Assembly: GCF_963675975.1 (NCBI RefSeq)
Contig: NZ_OY780939.1
Span: 682,001-746,000 of the forward strand
DNA: 64,000 bases
From: Halarcobacter sp.
GTDB taxonomy: Bacteria; Campylobacterota; Campylobacteria; Campylobacterales; Arcobacteraceae
Reading direction: 5' to 3'
The position numbers were made by a program, and so were the translations under genes. The notes under the pieces are model-generated. The model worked only from the letters and a program-made list of their open reading frames with translations. It did no database searches and was not told the origin of the DNA. This document shows, piece by piece, positions 37,134 to 46,040 of the stretch; the stretch's first letter is position 1; each line of letters opens with the position of its first letter.

Positions 37134-38093
37134 ATGAGATTAAGTTCAATTTTTAAAAGTGCTCTTATGTCAACACTTTTAGTATCTTCTGCTTTACAAG
37201 CAAAATCTGTTTATATTGCAACAACTGCAATTGTGGAACATCCAGCACTAGATGCTGTAAGAGATGGAGTTAAGAAAACATTAAATGACAATGGTTATAG
37301 TGGTGATAATCTTAAATTTACTTATGAAAGTGCTCAGGGAAAACCTGATATTGCTTCACAAATTGCTAGAAAAATGGTAGGTGAAAAACCTGATATTATT
37401 GTTGCAATTGCAACACCATCAGCTCAAGCAGCAGTTACTGCTACAAAAACAATTCCAGTTGTATTCTCAGCAGTTACAGATCCATTAGCAGCAAAACTTG
37501 TTCCAAGTTTAGAAAAACCAGGTGGAAATGTTACAGGATTATCTGATATGGCTAATATTAAAGAACATTTTTCTTTAATTAAAGAGTTTGTACCTAATCT
37601 TAAAGTGATTGGTATTCCATATAATCCAGGTGAAGCAAATGCAGTTTCGATGCTTGACAGTGCAAAAGTTGTAGCAGAAGAAATGGGTATTAAAATTGTA
37701 GAAGCAGCAGCTCCAAAATCTTCAGATGTAATGATTGCAGCAAAACAATTAGTTGGAAAAGCAGATGCTATTTATTGCCCAATTGATAATACAATTATCT
37801 CAGCTGTTGAATCAGTTATAAAAGTTGGTATTGATGCACAAGTTCCAGTATTTGCAGGTGATACAAGTACAGTTGAAAGAGGTGCAATTGCAGCTGTTGG
37901 ATATAACTATTTTGATTTAGGTCGTCAAACAGGAGATATCGTTTTAAGAATTTTAAAAGGTGAAAAACCAGGTTCAATTGATGTGAAAATGGCAAAGGGA
38001 ACAGATCTTTATGTTAACCCAAAAATGGCTAAAAAAATGGGAATTGAAGTTCCAAAAGCGGTACTTGAAAAAGCTACTAAAGTTGTAAAATAA
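37134..38093 (+). CDS. ABC transporter substrate-binding protein (TrpX-like)
   Basis: A 319-residue periplasmic binding protein with a signal peptide (LMSTLLVSSALQAKS), of the ABC_sub_bind family. Motifs are DIASQIARKMVGEKPDIIVAI split over two helices, VVFSAVTDPLAA and PVFAGDTSTVERGAIAAVGY. The family includes TrpX-type proteins linked to aromatic amino acid uptake in Gram-positives; the substrate here is unknown. TAAGGAA precedes the ATG, and the leader holds a CTTAAAAA/TTTTTAAG hairpin. It is first in a three-gene operon. Confidence 0.9.
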   Translation: MRLSSIFKSALMSTLLVSSALQAKSVYIATTAIVEHPALDAVRDGVKKTLNDNGYSGDNLKFTYESAQGKPDIASQIARKMVGEKPDIIVAIATPSAQAAVTATKTIPVVFSAVTDPLAAKLVPSLEKPGGNVTGLSDMANIKEHFSLIKEFVPNLKVIGIPYNPGEANAVSMLDSAKVVAEEMGIKIVEAAAPKSSDVMIAAKQLVGKADAIYCPIDNTIISAVESVIKVGIDAQVPVFAGDTSTVERGAIAAVGYNYFDLGRQTGDIVLRILKGEKPGSIDVKMAKGTDLYVNPKMAKKMGIEVPKAVLEKATKVVK

Positions 38094-38108
38094 TAAAAAG
38101 TTGTTAAT

Positions 38109-39011
38109 TTGTCACTATATGCTTTTTTAGGAACCCTTGAGATAGGGTTTATTTATGGGTTAGTTGCTATGGGAGTCTATCTTACTTTTCGTATTTTAGA
38201 TTTTCCAGATTTAACTGTTGATGGAAGTTTTACACTAGGAGCAGCTGCAACAGCTGCTCTTATAGTTTCTGGAGTTAATCCTTATTTATCAACTTTATTA
38301 GGTACACTTGCAGCAGCAAGTGCAGGTATTGTTACAGCTTGGTTAAATTTACGTTTTAATATTCTTCATCTACTTGCAAGTATTCTTACAATGACAGCTT
38401 TATATACGATAAATCTTCGTGTAATGGGAAAACCAAATCTTGCTTTAATTATGGAGCCTACAGTTTTAACTCCATTTGAGGATTTAGGAATTCCAGCTAT
38501 GTATTTAAAAGTTATATTTGTAGCTGTGTGTGCTCTTATTGGGGGCTTATTATTAGCATGGTTTTTATATACTCAATATGGTTTAGCAATGAGAGCAGTT
38601 GGTTCTAATAAAAGAATGGCTCAAGCAAATGGTATTGTTGTAAAAGAAAAAGTTTATGTGGGACTAGCTTTATCAAATGGTTTAGTAGGACTTGCAGGGG
38701 CTTTATTTGCTCAAACAAGTGGTTTTGCTGATTCAACAATGGGGATTGGAACTATTGTTGTAGGGCTTGCTGCAGTTATTATAGGTGAATCTTTATTTGG
38801 AACAAAATCTATGTTAGTTGTTGTATTAAGTTGTATTATTGGTTCTCTTCTTTATAGAATTGCAGTTTCAATGGCACTTAACGCAGACTTTTTAGGTTTC
38901 CAAGCTTCTGATTTAAACTTGCTTACAGCTGTGCTTGTTACCTTATCATTAATATTCCCAAAATTACGTAGTGAATATAAAGCGAAAAAAGCAAAAAGGA
39001 AAAAAGCATGA
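38109..39011 (+). CDS. ABC transporter permease (TrpY-like)
   Basis: A 300-residue permease of the branched-chain amino acid type, with about eight membrane helices and the motifs FPDLTVDGSFTLGAAATAA and ALSNGLVGLAGALFAQ. The start is a TTG 16 bases after the preceding stop. It works with the binding protein upstream and the ATPase downstream, whose ATG overlaps its stop. Confidence 0.9.
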   Translation: MSLYAFLGTLEIGFIYGLVAMGVYLTFRILDFPDLTVDGSFTLGAAATAALIVSGVNPYLSTLLGTLAAASAGIVTAWLNLRFNILHLLASILTMTALYTINLRVMGKPNLALIMEPTVLTPFEDLGIPAMYLKVIFVAVCALIGGLLLAWFLYTQYGLAMRAVGSNKRMAQANGIVVKEKVYVGLALSNGLVGLAGALFAQTSGFADSTMGIGTIVVGLAAVIIGESLFGTKSMLVVVLSCIIGSLLYRIAVSMALNADFLGFQASDLNLLTAVLVTLSLIFPKLRSEYKAKKAKRKKA

Positions 39012-39811
39012 TTTGTTGTAAGGATTTACATGTTACTTTTAATCATGGCTTAGCAACTGAAAAGTTAGCTTTAAGAGGTGTTGATTTAACTATACCTGCA
39101 GGTCAATTTGTAACTGTTATTGGTTCTAATGGTGCAGGAAAATCAACTTTACTTAATACAATTGCAGGTGATATTGAAGCAACACATGGACAAATATTTT
39201 TTAATGACAGAGATGTAACAGCTTTACCGGCAACTGGTCGTACAAAAGATATTGCAAGAGTATTTCAAGATCCTCTTGCTGGAACTTGTGGTGATTTAAC
39301 AGTTGAAGAGAATATGGCTTTAGCTTATGGTAGAGGAAAAAGAGGTACTTTATCTTTTGCATTAAATAGTAAACTTAGAAAACTTTTCCAAGAACAATTA
39401 AGTAGACTAAATCTAGGTTTGGAAGATAGATTAAACTCTCAAATGGGACTTTTATCAGGAGGTCAGCGACAATCAGTTAGTCTTTTAATGTCTGCTTTAC
39501 AACCAAGTAGTATTTTATTACTAGATGAACATACAGCAGCATTAGACCCTAAAACGGCAGCTCTTATTATGGATATTACTTCACAAATTATTGAAGAGAA
39601 ATCATTAACAGTAATGATGGTAACTCACTCTATGAGACAAGCTTTAGACCATGGTAGTAGAACTATCATGCTACATGAAGGTAAAATTATCTTTGATTTA
39701 GAAGGTAAAGAAAGATCTAAATATGAGGTAAAAGATCTACTTAACTTATTTGCTCTTGCTAGAGAAGATGGCGAAGAGTTGGATGACGATAAACTATTAT
39801 TAGACAGTTAG
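39008..39811 (+). CDS. ABC transporter ATP-binding protein (TrpZ-like)
   Basis: A 267-residue ATPase with Walker A GSNGAGKST, Q-loop VFQDPLAGT, signature LSGGQRQSVSL, Walker B ILLLDEHTAALDP and switch His in VTHSMRQA. The DEHTAALDP form is typical of the TrpZ-like group. It overlaps the permease gene by four bases (ATGA) and ends in a hairpin terminator shared with the convergent ureD. Confidence 0.93.
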   Translation: MICCKDLHVTFNHGLATEKLALRGVDLTIPAGQFVTVIGSNGAGKSTLLNTIAGDIEATHGQIFFNDRDVTALPATGRTKDIARVFQDPLAGTCGDLTVEENMALAYGRGKRGTLSFALNSKLRKLFQEQLSRLNLGLEDRLNSQMGLLSGGQRQSVSLLMSALQPSSILLLDEHTAALDPKTAALIMDITSQIIEEKSLTVMMVTHSMRQALDHGSRTIMLHEGKIIFDLEGKERSKYEVKDLLNLFALAREDGEELDDDKLLLDS

Positions 39812-39836
39812 CATAGTTTTTTAACTATGTTACTGT
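39804..39836. terminator. Bidirectional hairpin between ABC operon and ureD
   Basis: ACAGT..CATAGTT pairs with AACTATG..ACTGT around TTTT, between two convergent genes and overlapping both stop codons. Confidence 0.7.
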
Positions 39837-40579
39837 TTCCCTAAGTTAAACTCTTTTTTATCAATATTTTTTCTATATATATTCCAAATCTCTTTTTGAA
39901 GCTTTTTTATTTTTATCATGTCATTTGCTGATATTGAACCTAAAATCATATTTTTTGATTTTGAAAAAGTAAAAGAATCAAAACCCTCTTTATGTAAAGT
40001 CTTTAAAAACTCTTCATTGTTTTTTGTTTTGATATAAAGTTTTAGATAAATATAGTTTTTGTTTTCATGTCTTTTTATATAATCTTTTAAATCTTTTCCT
40101 AATACTTCAAAGTTTTCGTAATACTCTAACTTTTTATTACAGAAGAATTTATTTCTAACTAGCATTGAATCAAAATCAAAATGCTCATAACTTCTACCTT
40201 GAGTTAAAATATCACTATAAAAGAATGTAGAGTTTTCATCTGCATCTATTCTAAGGATTTGTAGAAGTTTTGAATTTTTATATAATATTAGTTCATCATT
40301 TAAAAACTCTAAATTTGAATCTTTTAGTTTTATATTTATATAGTTGATACCAAAATCTTTTTTTGAAGGATAAACTTTTGTAGCGGATTCTGTAGTAAGA
40401 ATTGCATTTGAACTTTCAAGTAAGATATTTGTTTTTATTTTATCGTTTGGAAAAATTCCCTCACCTATGCTAAGAAGTTTTACATAGTTTTCTGTTTCAC
40501 TAAAATAATAGTATCTTGTTGGTAGTTGTAGTTTGTTTAGTGAAAACACTTCATTTTTAAAATCTATTGATATGCTCAT
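39830..40579 (-). CDS. ureD: Urease accessory protein UreD (UreH)
   Basis: A 249-residue urease maturation factor that bridges apo-urease and UreF-UreG. The conserved TTESATKVYP is clear, and the rest is divergent as usual for this family. It lies about 4 kb from the other urease genes, separated by the ABC transporter and the two remnants, although on the same strand. That gap probably reflects insertion or rearrangement within an ancestral ure cluster. Confidence 0.9.
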   Translation of the reverse strand: MSISIDFKNEVFSLNKLQLPTRYYYFSETENYVKLLSIGEGIFPNDKIKTNILLESSNAILTTESATKVYPSKKDFGINYINIKLKDSNLEFLNDELILYKNSKLLQILRIDADENSTFFYSDILTQGRSYEHFDFDSMLVRNKFFCNKKLEYYENFEVLGKDLKDYIKRHENKNYIYLKLYIKTKNNEEFLKTLHKEGFDSFTFSKSKNMILGSISANDMIKIKKLQKEIWNIYRKNIDKKEFNLGKQ

Positions 40580-40616
40580 ATTCTCTTTTTCTGCTTATTT
40601 AATTATTGTATAAAAA

Positions 40617-41135
40617 CTAATCTCTTACTAAATAGATCTCTTCATCTTTCATATTATATTCTATTTGTTCTACTATTAATTTATCTTCTTTATTTGTTTC
40701 TGCTCTATCTAAAACAAAAAATTCTTCTTTATCTTTTATACAAATTAATGGGAAGTGCCAAACACCTTTATTGTAGTGAACACCTTGGTCTCCATTTGTT
40801 TCAAAAATTTCTAGTGTTGATAAGTCTGGTTCTCTTCCTCCTAATGCAACTGCACAGTAGAAAGGTTCTTTGCTTCTTGGTATAAATGTTTGGGAAAATA
40901 AAGGATGTTTTTCTAACATATCAATTAGTAATGGAAATTTTCTTTTATTTCCCACATATATATGTAAAGTGGTGATTCCACCTTTTTCATTTGTATCCAT
41001 ATTACAAATTTCATAAAACTTTTCAGCAGAGCCTCTATTTATCATCATAGAATCTCTTCCCTCTTTTTCGATAACTTCTCCAAACTTCTTAAAAGCTTCT
41101 TTTGTTAGAGGTTTTGGTTTTATCTCTATTTTCAT
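40617..41135 (-). CDS. allA: Ureidoglycolate lyase
   Basis: A 172-residue cupin enzyme that splits ureidoglycolate into urea and glyoxylate, the last step of allantoate breakdown. Family motifs are AFKKFGEVIEKEG, FIPRSKEPFYCAVALGG and GVHYNKGVWHFPLI. Its product urea is the substrate of the urease encoded nearby, and it is probably co-transcribed with ureD (37-base gap). No allantoinase or allantoate hydrolase is in the window. Confidence 0.92.
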   Translation of the reverse strand: MKIEIKPKPLTKEAFKKFGEVIEKEGRDSMMINRGSAEKFYEICNMDTNEKGGITTLHIYVGNKRKFPLLIDMLEKHPLFSQTFIPRSKEPFYCAVALGGREPDLSTLEIFETNGDQGVHYNKGVWHFPLICIKDKEEFFVLDRAETNKEDKLIVEQIEYNMKDEEIYLVRD

Positions 41136-41500
41136 CTTATACCTTTAACACATTTTCAATAATAAAACCCTAGTAAATACCTTGAGTATATAGGTTTAAT
41201 AAGCGTAATATTATCATAAATACAATTACAAGTAGACTATTTTTTCATACTTTCTAACTATATATAAAATTTAAACATGGCCTGTATAAAAAATAAACAT
41301 TGGCTGTGTACAATTATTGATAAAAAATATCTTTACAAAAATGTCACCAAGTTATAAAATACGATTAGAAAACATATATGAGGTACTAATCCTACTAATA
41401 AGTATCTCTTTGATGTTTTAAATATATTAACTCTTATCTTACAAGAGTGATGTCATTAAGTTGATTCAAATTGAATCTAAATATAAAACTAAGGAATAAC
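41136..41500. promoter_or_regulatory. Divergent control region allA / TRAP operon
   Basis: A 365-base gap with no gene. Near-direct repeats AAACATGGCCTGTATA (about 41274-41289) and AAACATTGGCTGTGTACA (about 41302-41320) could be regulator sites. A perfect palindrome GATTCAA-A-TTGAATC lies at 41463-41477 just before the ribosome-binding site of the TRAP binding protein. No sigma-54 element with correct GG-N10-GC spacing was found. Confidence 0.45.
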
Positions 41501-42598
41501 ATGACTAAAAATAGAAGAGATTTCATTAAAAAAACAGGTTTAGCTGGAATTGGTGCAGCAGTAGCAATACCTTCAATTGCAAGTGCAGACTCAAAAAAAA
41601 CATTTAGATGGAAAATGACAAACTGCTATGGTGCAGGTGCTCCATTTTATTCAACAGGACCTGGAAGTGCTGAATACTTTTGTAAAAGAATAGAAGAGTT
41701 ATCTGATGGTAGATTAAGAATTAAACATTATCCAGCGGGTGAACTTATTCCTGCTATGGAAGGTTTTGATGCAGTTTCAAAAGGAACTATTCAAATGAAC
41801 TGGGGTAACTCATTTTTCTGGGCAGGTAAAACATTTGCAGCTCAATACTTTACAGCAGTACCTTTTGGTATGAACTTCCAAGGAACAAATGCTTGGTTAC
41901 AATTTGGTGGAGGACAAGAGCTTTGGGATGAAGTTTATAAACCATTTAATGTAATAGGATTAGCAGCTGGTAATACTGGTGTTCAAATGACAGGTTGGTT
42001 CAAAAAAGAGATTAATTCTGTAAAAGATTTAGATGGTCTTAGAATGAGAGTTCCAGGGCTTGCAGGTAAAGTTTTAGAGCAACTTGGTGTTGGAGTTAAA
42101 CTTCTTCCAGGTGGTGAAATTTTCCCAGCATTAGAAAGAGGTGTAATTGATGCAGCAGAATTTGTTGGTCCTTTCCAAGATAGAAGAATGGGATTACATA
42201 AAGCAGCTAAATTCTACTATACAACAGGTTGGGGAGAACCAAGTAATACAACTGAATGTTTAATAAACAAAGATGCTTGGGCGACATTACCAAAAGATTT
42301 ACAAGCAATCGTAAAAACAGTTGCGGCAGAGTGTAATCTTATGGGATTATCTTGGTCTGAAGCAAATAACTCAGAAGCTTTAGAAGACTTAGTTAAAAAT
42401 GAAGGGGTACAAGCTAAAACTTTACCAGATTCTGTTATTGAAAAATTAAAAGAAGTGACTTTTGCTACATATGACAAATTAACAGCAAAAGATCCATTAG
42501 TAAAAAAAGTTCACGACAGCTACTTTGCTTTTAAAGCAATGCACGATGATTGGCAAAATAAAAGTGAAGAAGTAGTGATGACTAAGTTGTCATCATGA
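41501..42598 (+). CDS. dctP: TRAP transporter substrate-binding protein DctP, Tat-exported
   Basis: A 365-residue periplasmic binding protein. The start at 41501 is set by AAGGAAT and yields the twin-arginine signal NRRDFIKKTGLAGIGAAVA; a longer frame to 41471 is unlikely. The family motif LKMRVPG appears as LDGLRMRVPG, with the carboxylate-binding Arg, and FPALERGVIDAAEF follows. It would bind an organic acid. Genes nearby point to a ureide, oxamate or gamma-glutamyl compound. It overlaps dctQ by four bases. Confidence 0.92.
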   Translation: MTKNRRDFIKKTGLAGIGAAVAIPSIASADSKKTFRWKMTNCYGAGAPFYSTGPGSAEYFCKRIEELSDGRLRIKHYPAGELIPAMEGFDAVSKGTIQMNWGNSFFWAGKTFAAQYFTAVPFGMNFQGTNAWLQFGGGQELWDEVYKPFNVIGLAAGNTGVQMTGWFKKEINSVKDLDGLRMRVPGLAGKVLEQLGVGVKLLPGGEIFPALERGVIDAAEFVGPFQDRRMGLHKAAKFYYTTGWGEPSNTTECLINKDAWATLPKDLQAIVKTVAAECNLMGLSWSEANNSEALEDLVKNEGVQAKTLPDSVIEKLKEVTFATYDKLTAKDPLVKKVHDSYFAFKAMHDDWQNKSEEVVMTKLSS

Positions 42599-43098
42599 TA
42601 TTAAGTATTTCAAATAGACTTGATGCGTTCATAGAACGCACTGGTCAAATAACTTCATGGTTGATTTTTATTCTGGTTTTAATGGTTTCAGGTGATGTTC
42701 TTTTTAGGTATTTCTTTCATATAAGTTCAATTGCAGAACAAGAGTTACAATGGCATATATTAGCAGCAATCGCAATGTTTGGTTCAGCATTTACTTTTCA
42801 ACAAGGTGAGCACGTAAGAGTGGATCTTTTTTATCATCATTATAGTGAAAAAGTAAAACTATATATGGATGTTTTAATTCCTTTATTAATAATCATTCCA
42901 TTTTCGTTATTTATAATATATTTATCAAGTGAATATGTAATGCAATCATATCACACAGGGGAAGTCTCTCCAGACCCAGGAGGTTTACCTTATAGATATT
43001 TGGTTAAATCTTTAATACCAATTGGATTTACACTTATCTTAATACAAGGGTTGGCAGTTTTATTAAAAGCTGTATCTAAAATAAAAGAGGAAAAATAA
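42595..43098 (+). CDS. dctQ: TRAP transporter small permease DctQ
   Basis: A 167-residue membrane protein with four helices, the small TRAP subunit. The motifs SGDVLFRYFF and EQELQWHILAAIAMFGSAFT with HVRVDLFY are typical. It starts within the dctP stop (ATGA) and is followed after three bases by dctM. Confidence 0.92.
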   Translation: MILSISNRLDAFIERTGQITSWLIFILVLMVSGDVLFRYFFHISSIAEQELQWHILAAIAMFGSAFTFQQGEHVRVDLFYHHYSEKVKLYMDVLIPLLIIIPFSLFIIYLSSEYVMQSYHTGEVSPDPGGLPYRYLVKSLIPIGFTLILIQGLAVLLKAVSKIKEEK

Positions 43099-43101
43099 TC
43101 A

Positions 43102-44427
43102 ATGGATCCACAAATATTAGCAATTATGATGGTTGTCTCTCTTTTTGCATTAATTTTATTAGGAGTTCCTGTTGCTTTTGCAATTGCAGGTGCTGGTTTA
43201 CTTTTTGGGGTTATTGGAGTTGATTTAAATCTATTTAATCTTTTACCTTCAAGAATTTTTGGTGTATTAACAAACTATACATTATTGGCTATTCCTCTTT
43301 TTGTTTTTATGGGTATTTTACTGGAAAAATCCCGTTTAGCAGAAAAGATGCTTGATGTTTTAGGCTTATTATCAGGGAAAAAACCTGGTGGGATGGCAAT
43401 TGCAATTATTGTAGTTGGTATATTAATGGGTGCTTCAACAGGTATTGTTGGTGCTACAGTTGTTACCTTAACAATGATTGCTTTACCAACACTATTAAAA
43501 AGAAATTATAGTCATAGTGTATCTTGTGGTACTATTTGCGCATCTGGAACATTAGGACAAATATTACCTCCTAGTTTAGTTTTAATTTTATTAGCTGATA
43601 TTAGTGGAGAAGCTATAGGACCTTTATTTGCTGCTGCATTAATGCCGGGATTATTATTAGCTACTTGTTATATTGTTTATATAATTTTATTAAGTAAATT
43701 TGCACCCCATCATGTGCCTCCAATTGATGAAGAGGAAAGAGGACAATACTCTAAAAAAGAGTTATGGATAGAATTTTTTAAATCAGTTGCACCACCTTTT
43801 TTACTAATCTTTGCGGTATTAGGTTCAATCATTGGTGGACTTGCAGCTCCTACTGAGGCTGCTTCAATGGGAGCAATAGGTGCACTTTTAATAGTTTTTT
43901 TAAGTAAAAGACTAAGTTTAGAAATTTTGAAAGAAACTTTATATGAAACTATGAAAGTGACTGGTATGATTATGTTCGTTTTAATTGCTTCTCAAGTTTT
44001 TGGATTAAGCTTTAGGGGATTAGACGGGGATTATTTAGTTGAAGATTTATTTGCAGCAATACCTGGTGGTATGTGGGGTGCAATATTATTTATGATGGTT
44101 GTATTATTTGTTTTAGGTTTTTTCTTAGAATGGATAGAGATCTCATATATAGTTTTACCTCTTGTTTTACCAATATTTCATGCTTTAGATGTGGATATGA
44201 TTTGGCTAGGAATTTTAGTTGCTTTAAACTTACAATCCTCATTTTTAACCCCACCTTTTGGATGGTCACTATTTTTCCTAAAAGGTGTAGCGCCAAAAGA
44301 GATTAAAACAATGGAAATTTACAAAGGGGTATTACCATTTATTGTGATTCAAGTTATAGTAATTGCACTTGTGATGATATTCCCAGAAATAGCACTTTGG
44401 TTACCCAAAGCAATAGGATGGATGTAA
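43102..44427 (+). CDS. dctM: TRAP transporter large permease DctM
   Basis: A 441-residue protein with about twelve helices, the transport channel of the sodium-driven TRAP system. Conserved blocks include GASTGIVGATVVTLTMIAL, CASGTLGQILPPSLVLIL, LAAPTEAASMGAIGALL and LNLQSSFLTPPFGWSLFFL. It is followed within one base by the gamma-glutamyltransferase-like gene. Confidence 0.95.
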   Translation: MDPQILAIMMVVSLFALILLGVPVAFAIAGAGLLFGVIGVDLNLFNLLPSRIFGVLTNYTLLAIPLFVFMGILLEKSRLAEKMLDVLGLLSGKKPGGMAIAIIVVGILMGASTGIVGATVVTLTMIALPTLLKRNYSHSVSCGTICASGTLGQILPPSLVLILLADISGEAIGPLFAAALMPGLLLATCYIVYIILLSKFAPHHVPPIDEEERGQYSKKELWIEFFKSVAPPFLLIFAVLGSIIGGLAAPTEAASMGAIGALLIVFLSKRLSLEILKETLYETMKVTGMIMFVLIASQVFGLSFRGLDGDYLVEDLFAAIPGGMWGAILFMMVVLFVLGFFLEWIEISYIVLPLVLPIFHALDVDMIWLGILVALNLQSSFLTPPFGWSLFFLKGVAPKEIKTMEIYKGVLPFIVIQVIVIALVMIFPEIALWLPKAIGWM

Positions 44428-44428
44428 T

Positions 44429-46024
44429 ATGAATAACTTACCTTTAACACAAGTTTCAAATAATGGGATGGTGGTTTCACCACACCATAAAGCATCAGAT
44501 GCTGGACTTGAAATTTTAAAACAAGGGGGAAATGCAATTGAAGCTACAATTGCAGTTGCCTCATCTTTAGCAGTTCACTACCCACATATGACTGGGATTG
44601 GTGGAGATGCTTTTTGGTTAATATATGACCCTAAAGAGGGTGTTAGTTTTATTGAAGCGTCTGGATACTCAGGTTTTGATGTAAATATGAGTCAATATAA
44701 AGGGATAGAGACAATCCCTTTTAGAGGAAGGTTAGCTGCAAATAGTGTGGCTGGTGCTGTTTCAGCATGGGACTTAGCATACAAAAAAAGTATAAAAGAT
44801 TGGAATGGAAAACTTTCAACTTCAAAACTTGTAGAAGAAGCAGTTACTTCTGCTAAAAATGGTATTGTAGTTACTGAATCTTTATCTCAAACACTTGAAG
44901 AGAAAAAAGATGAGTTAATAGTAGACCCATATTTTGCTGATATCTATTATCCAAATTCGAATGTACCACAAAAAGGTGAAAAGCTTGTTCAAGAAAAACT
45001 TGGAAAAACTTTAGAAACACTAGGTCAAAATGGATATGACGATTTTTATAGAGGAAGTTTATCAGAAAATATTGCAAATGATTTAAAGCAAAGAGATGCT
45101 TTATTATCAAAAAAAGATTTAAGTGAGCATAATGCTTCTTGGAATAAAGCTTTAGAGATGAAAACAAGCAATGCAAAACTTTTTAATGCTTCAGCTCCAA
45201 CTCAAGGTGTTGCTTCACTTATGATTTTAGGTTTATTTGATAGATGGGTAGAAAAACTGCCACAAAAAGATTCAACAAATCATGTACATCTATTAGTAGA
45301 AGCAACAAAAATTGCTTTTAAACATAGAGATAAAATGAATACAGCAGCAAGTCCTGAAGAGTTACAAGCTTGGCTTGAACCTGAATATCTTGATAAATTA
45401 AGTGAAGATATTGATTTAGAAAAAGCAATGCCTTGGGGAGAAAATGCAGCTCCTGGTGATACAACTTGGTTTGGAGTTGTAGATAGTGAAGGTAGAGTTG
45501 TAAGTGCTATTCAAAGTATTTACCACGAATTTGGAAGTGGATTAACTCTTCCTAAAACTGGTATTGTTTGGCAAAATAGAGGTTGTAGCTTTGCTCTTAA
45601 TTCAACTCATATTCAAGCTTTAGAGCCACATAAAAAGCCATTTCATACATTGAACCCTGCAATTGCATTGTTTGATGATGGAAGAGTAATGGCTTATGGA
45701 ACTATGGGTGGAGATGGACAACCTCAAACTCAAGCAGCAGTATTCTCAAGATATGCTTATTATGAAGAGGATTTGCAAACATGTATAAACAATCCAAGAT
45801 GGCTACTAGGAAGAACTTGGGGTAACTCATCTCAAAGTTTAAAACTTGAATCTAGATTTGATGAGAAGTTAATAAATGAACTAAAAGAAAAAGGTCATGA
45901 TGTTGAGATTTTAGGTGAACTAGATTCTGCTGTTGGACATGCAGGGGCTTTAGTTTATGATACATCTAAAACAATTAAAGGGGCATTTGACCCAAGAAGT
46001 GATGGTAAAGCATCAAGTTTTTAA
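44429..46024 (+). CDS. Gamma-glutamyltransferase-family Ntn hydrolase, oxamate-amidohydrolase-like
   Basis: A 531-residue protein of the GGT family with no signal peptide, so it is cytoplasmic, unlike classical GGT. The likely nucleophile after self-cleavage is Thr345 in PGDTTWFGVVD, and IGGDAFWLIYDP and GTMGGDGQPQTQAAVF are conserved. Length, lack of a signal peptide and neighbours (AllA, urease) fit the HpxW oxamate amidohydrolase branch, but the substrate is inferred. It is co-transcribed with a TRAP transporter that may import the substrate. Confidence 0.8.
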   Translation: MNNLPLTQVSNNGMVVSPHHKASDAGLEILKQGGNAIEATIAVASSLAVHYPHMTGIGGDAFWLIYDPKEGVSFIEASGYSGFDVNMSQYKGIETIPFRGRLAANSVAGAVSAWDLAYKKSIKDWNGKLSTSKLVEEAVTSAKNGIVVTESLSQTLEEKKDELIVDPYFADIYYPNSNVPQKGEKLVQEKLGKTLETLGQNGYDDFYRGSLSENIANDLKQRDALLSKKDLSEHNASWNKALEMKTSNAKLFNASAPTQGVASLMILGLFDRWVEKLPQKDSTNHVHLLVEATKIAFKHRDKMNTAASPEELQAWLEPEYLDKLSEDIDLEKAMPWGENAAPGDTTWFGVVDSEGRVVSAIQSIYHEFGSGLTLPKTGIVWQNRGCSFALNSTHIQALEPHKKPFHTLNPAIALFDDGRVMAYGTMGGDGQPQTQAAVFSRYAYYEEDLQTCINNPRWLLGRTWGNSSQSLKLESRFDEKLINELKEKGHDVEILGELDSAVGHAGALVYDTSKTIKGAFDPRSDGKASSF

Positions 46025-46040
46025 ATAAGGACAAATTTTT

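Noticed and set aside
41302-41330. Sigma-54 promoter before the TRAP operon
   Set aside because: TTGGCTGTGTACAATT has the GG element but TT instead of GC at the -12 position.
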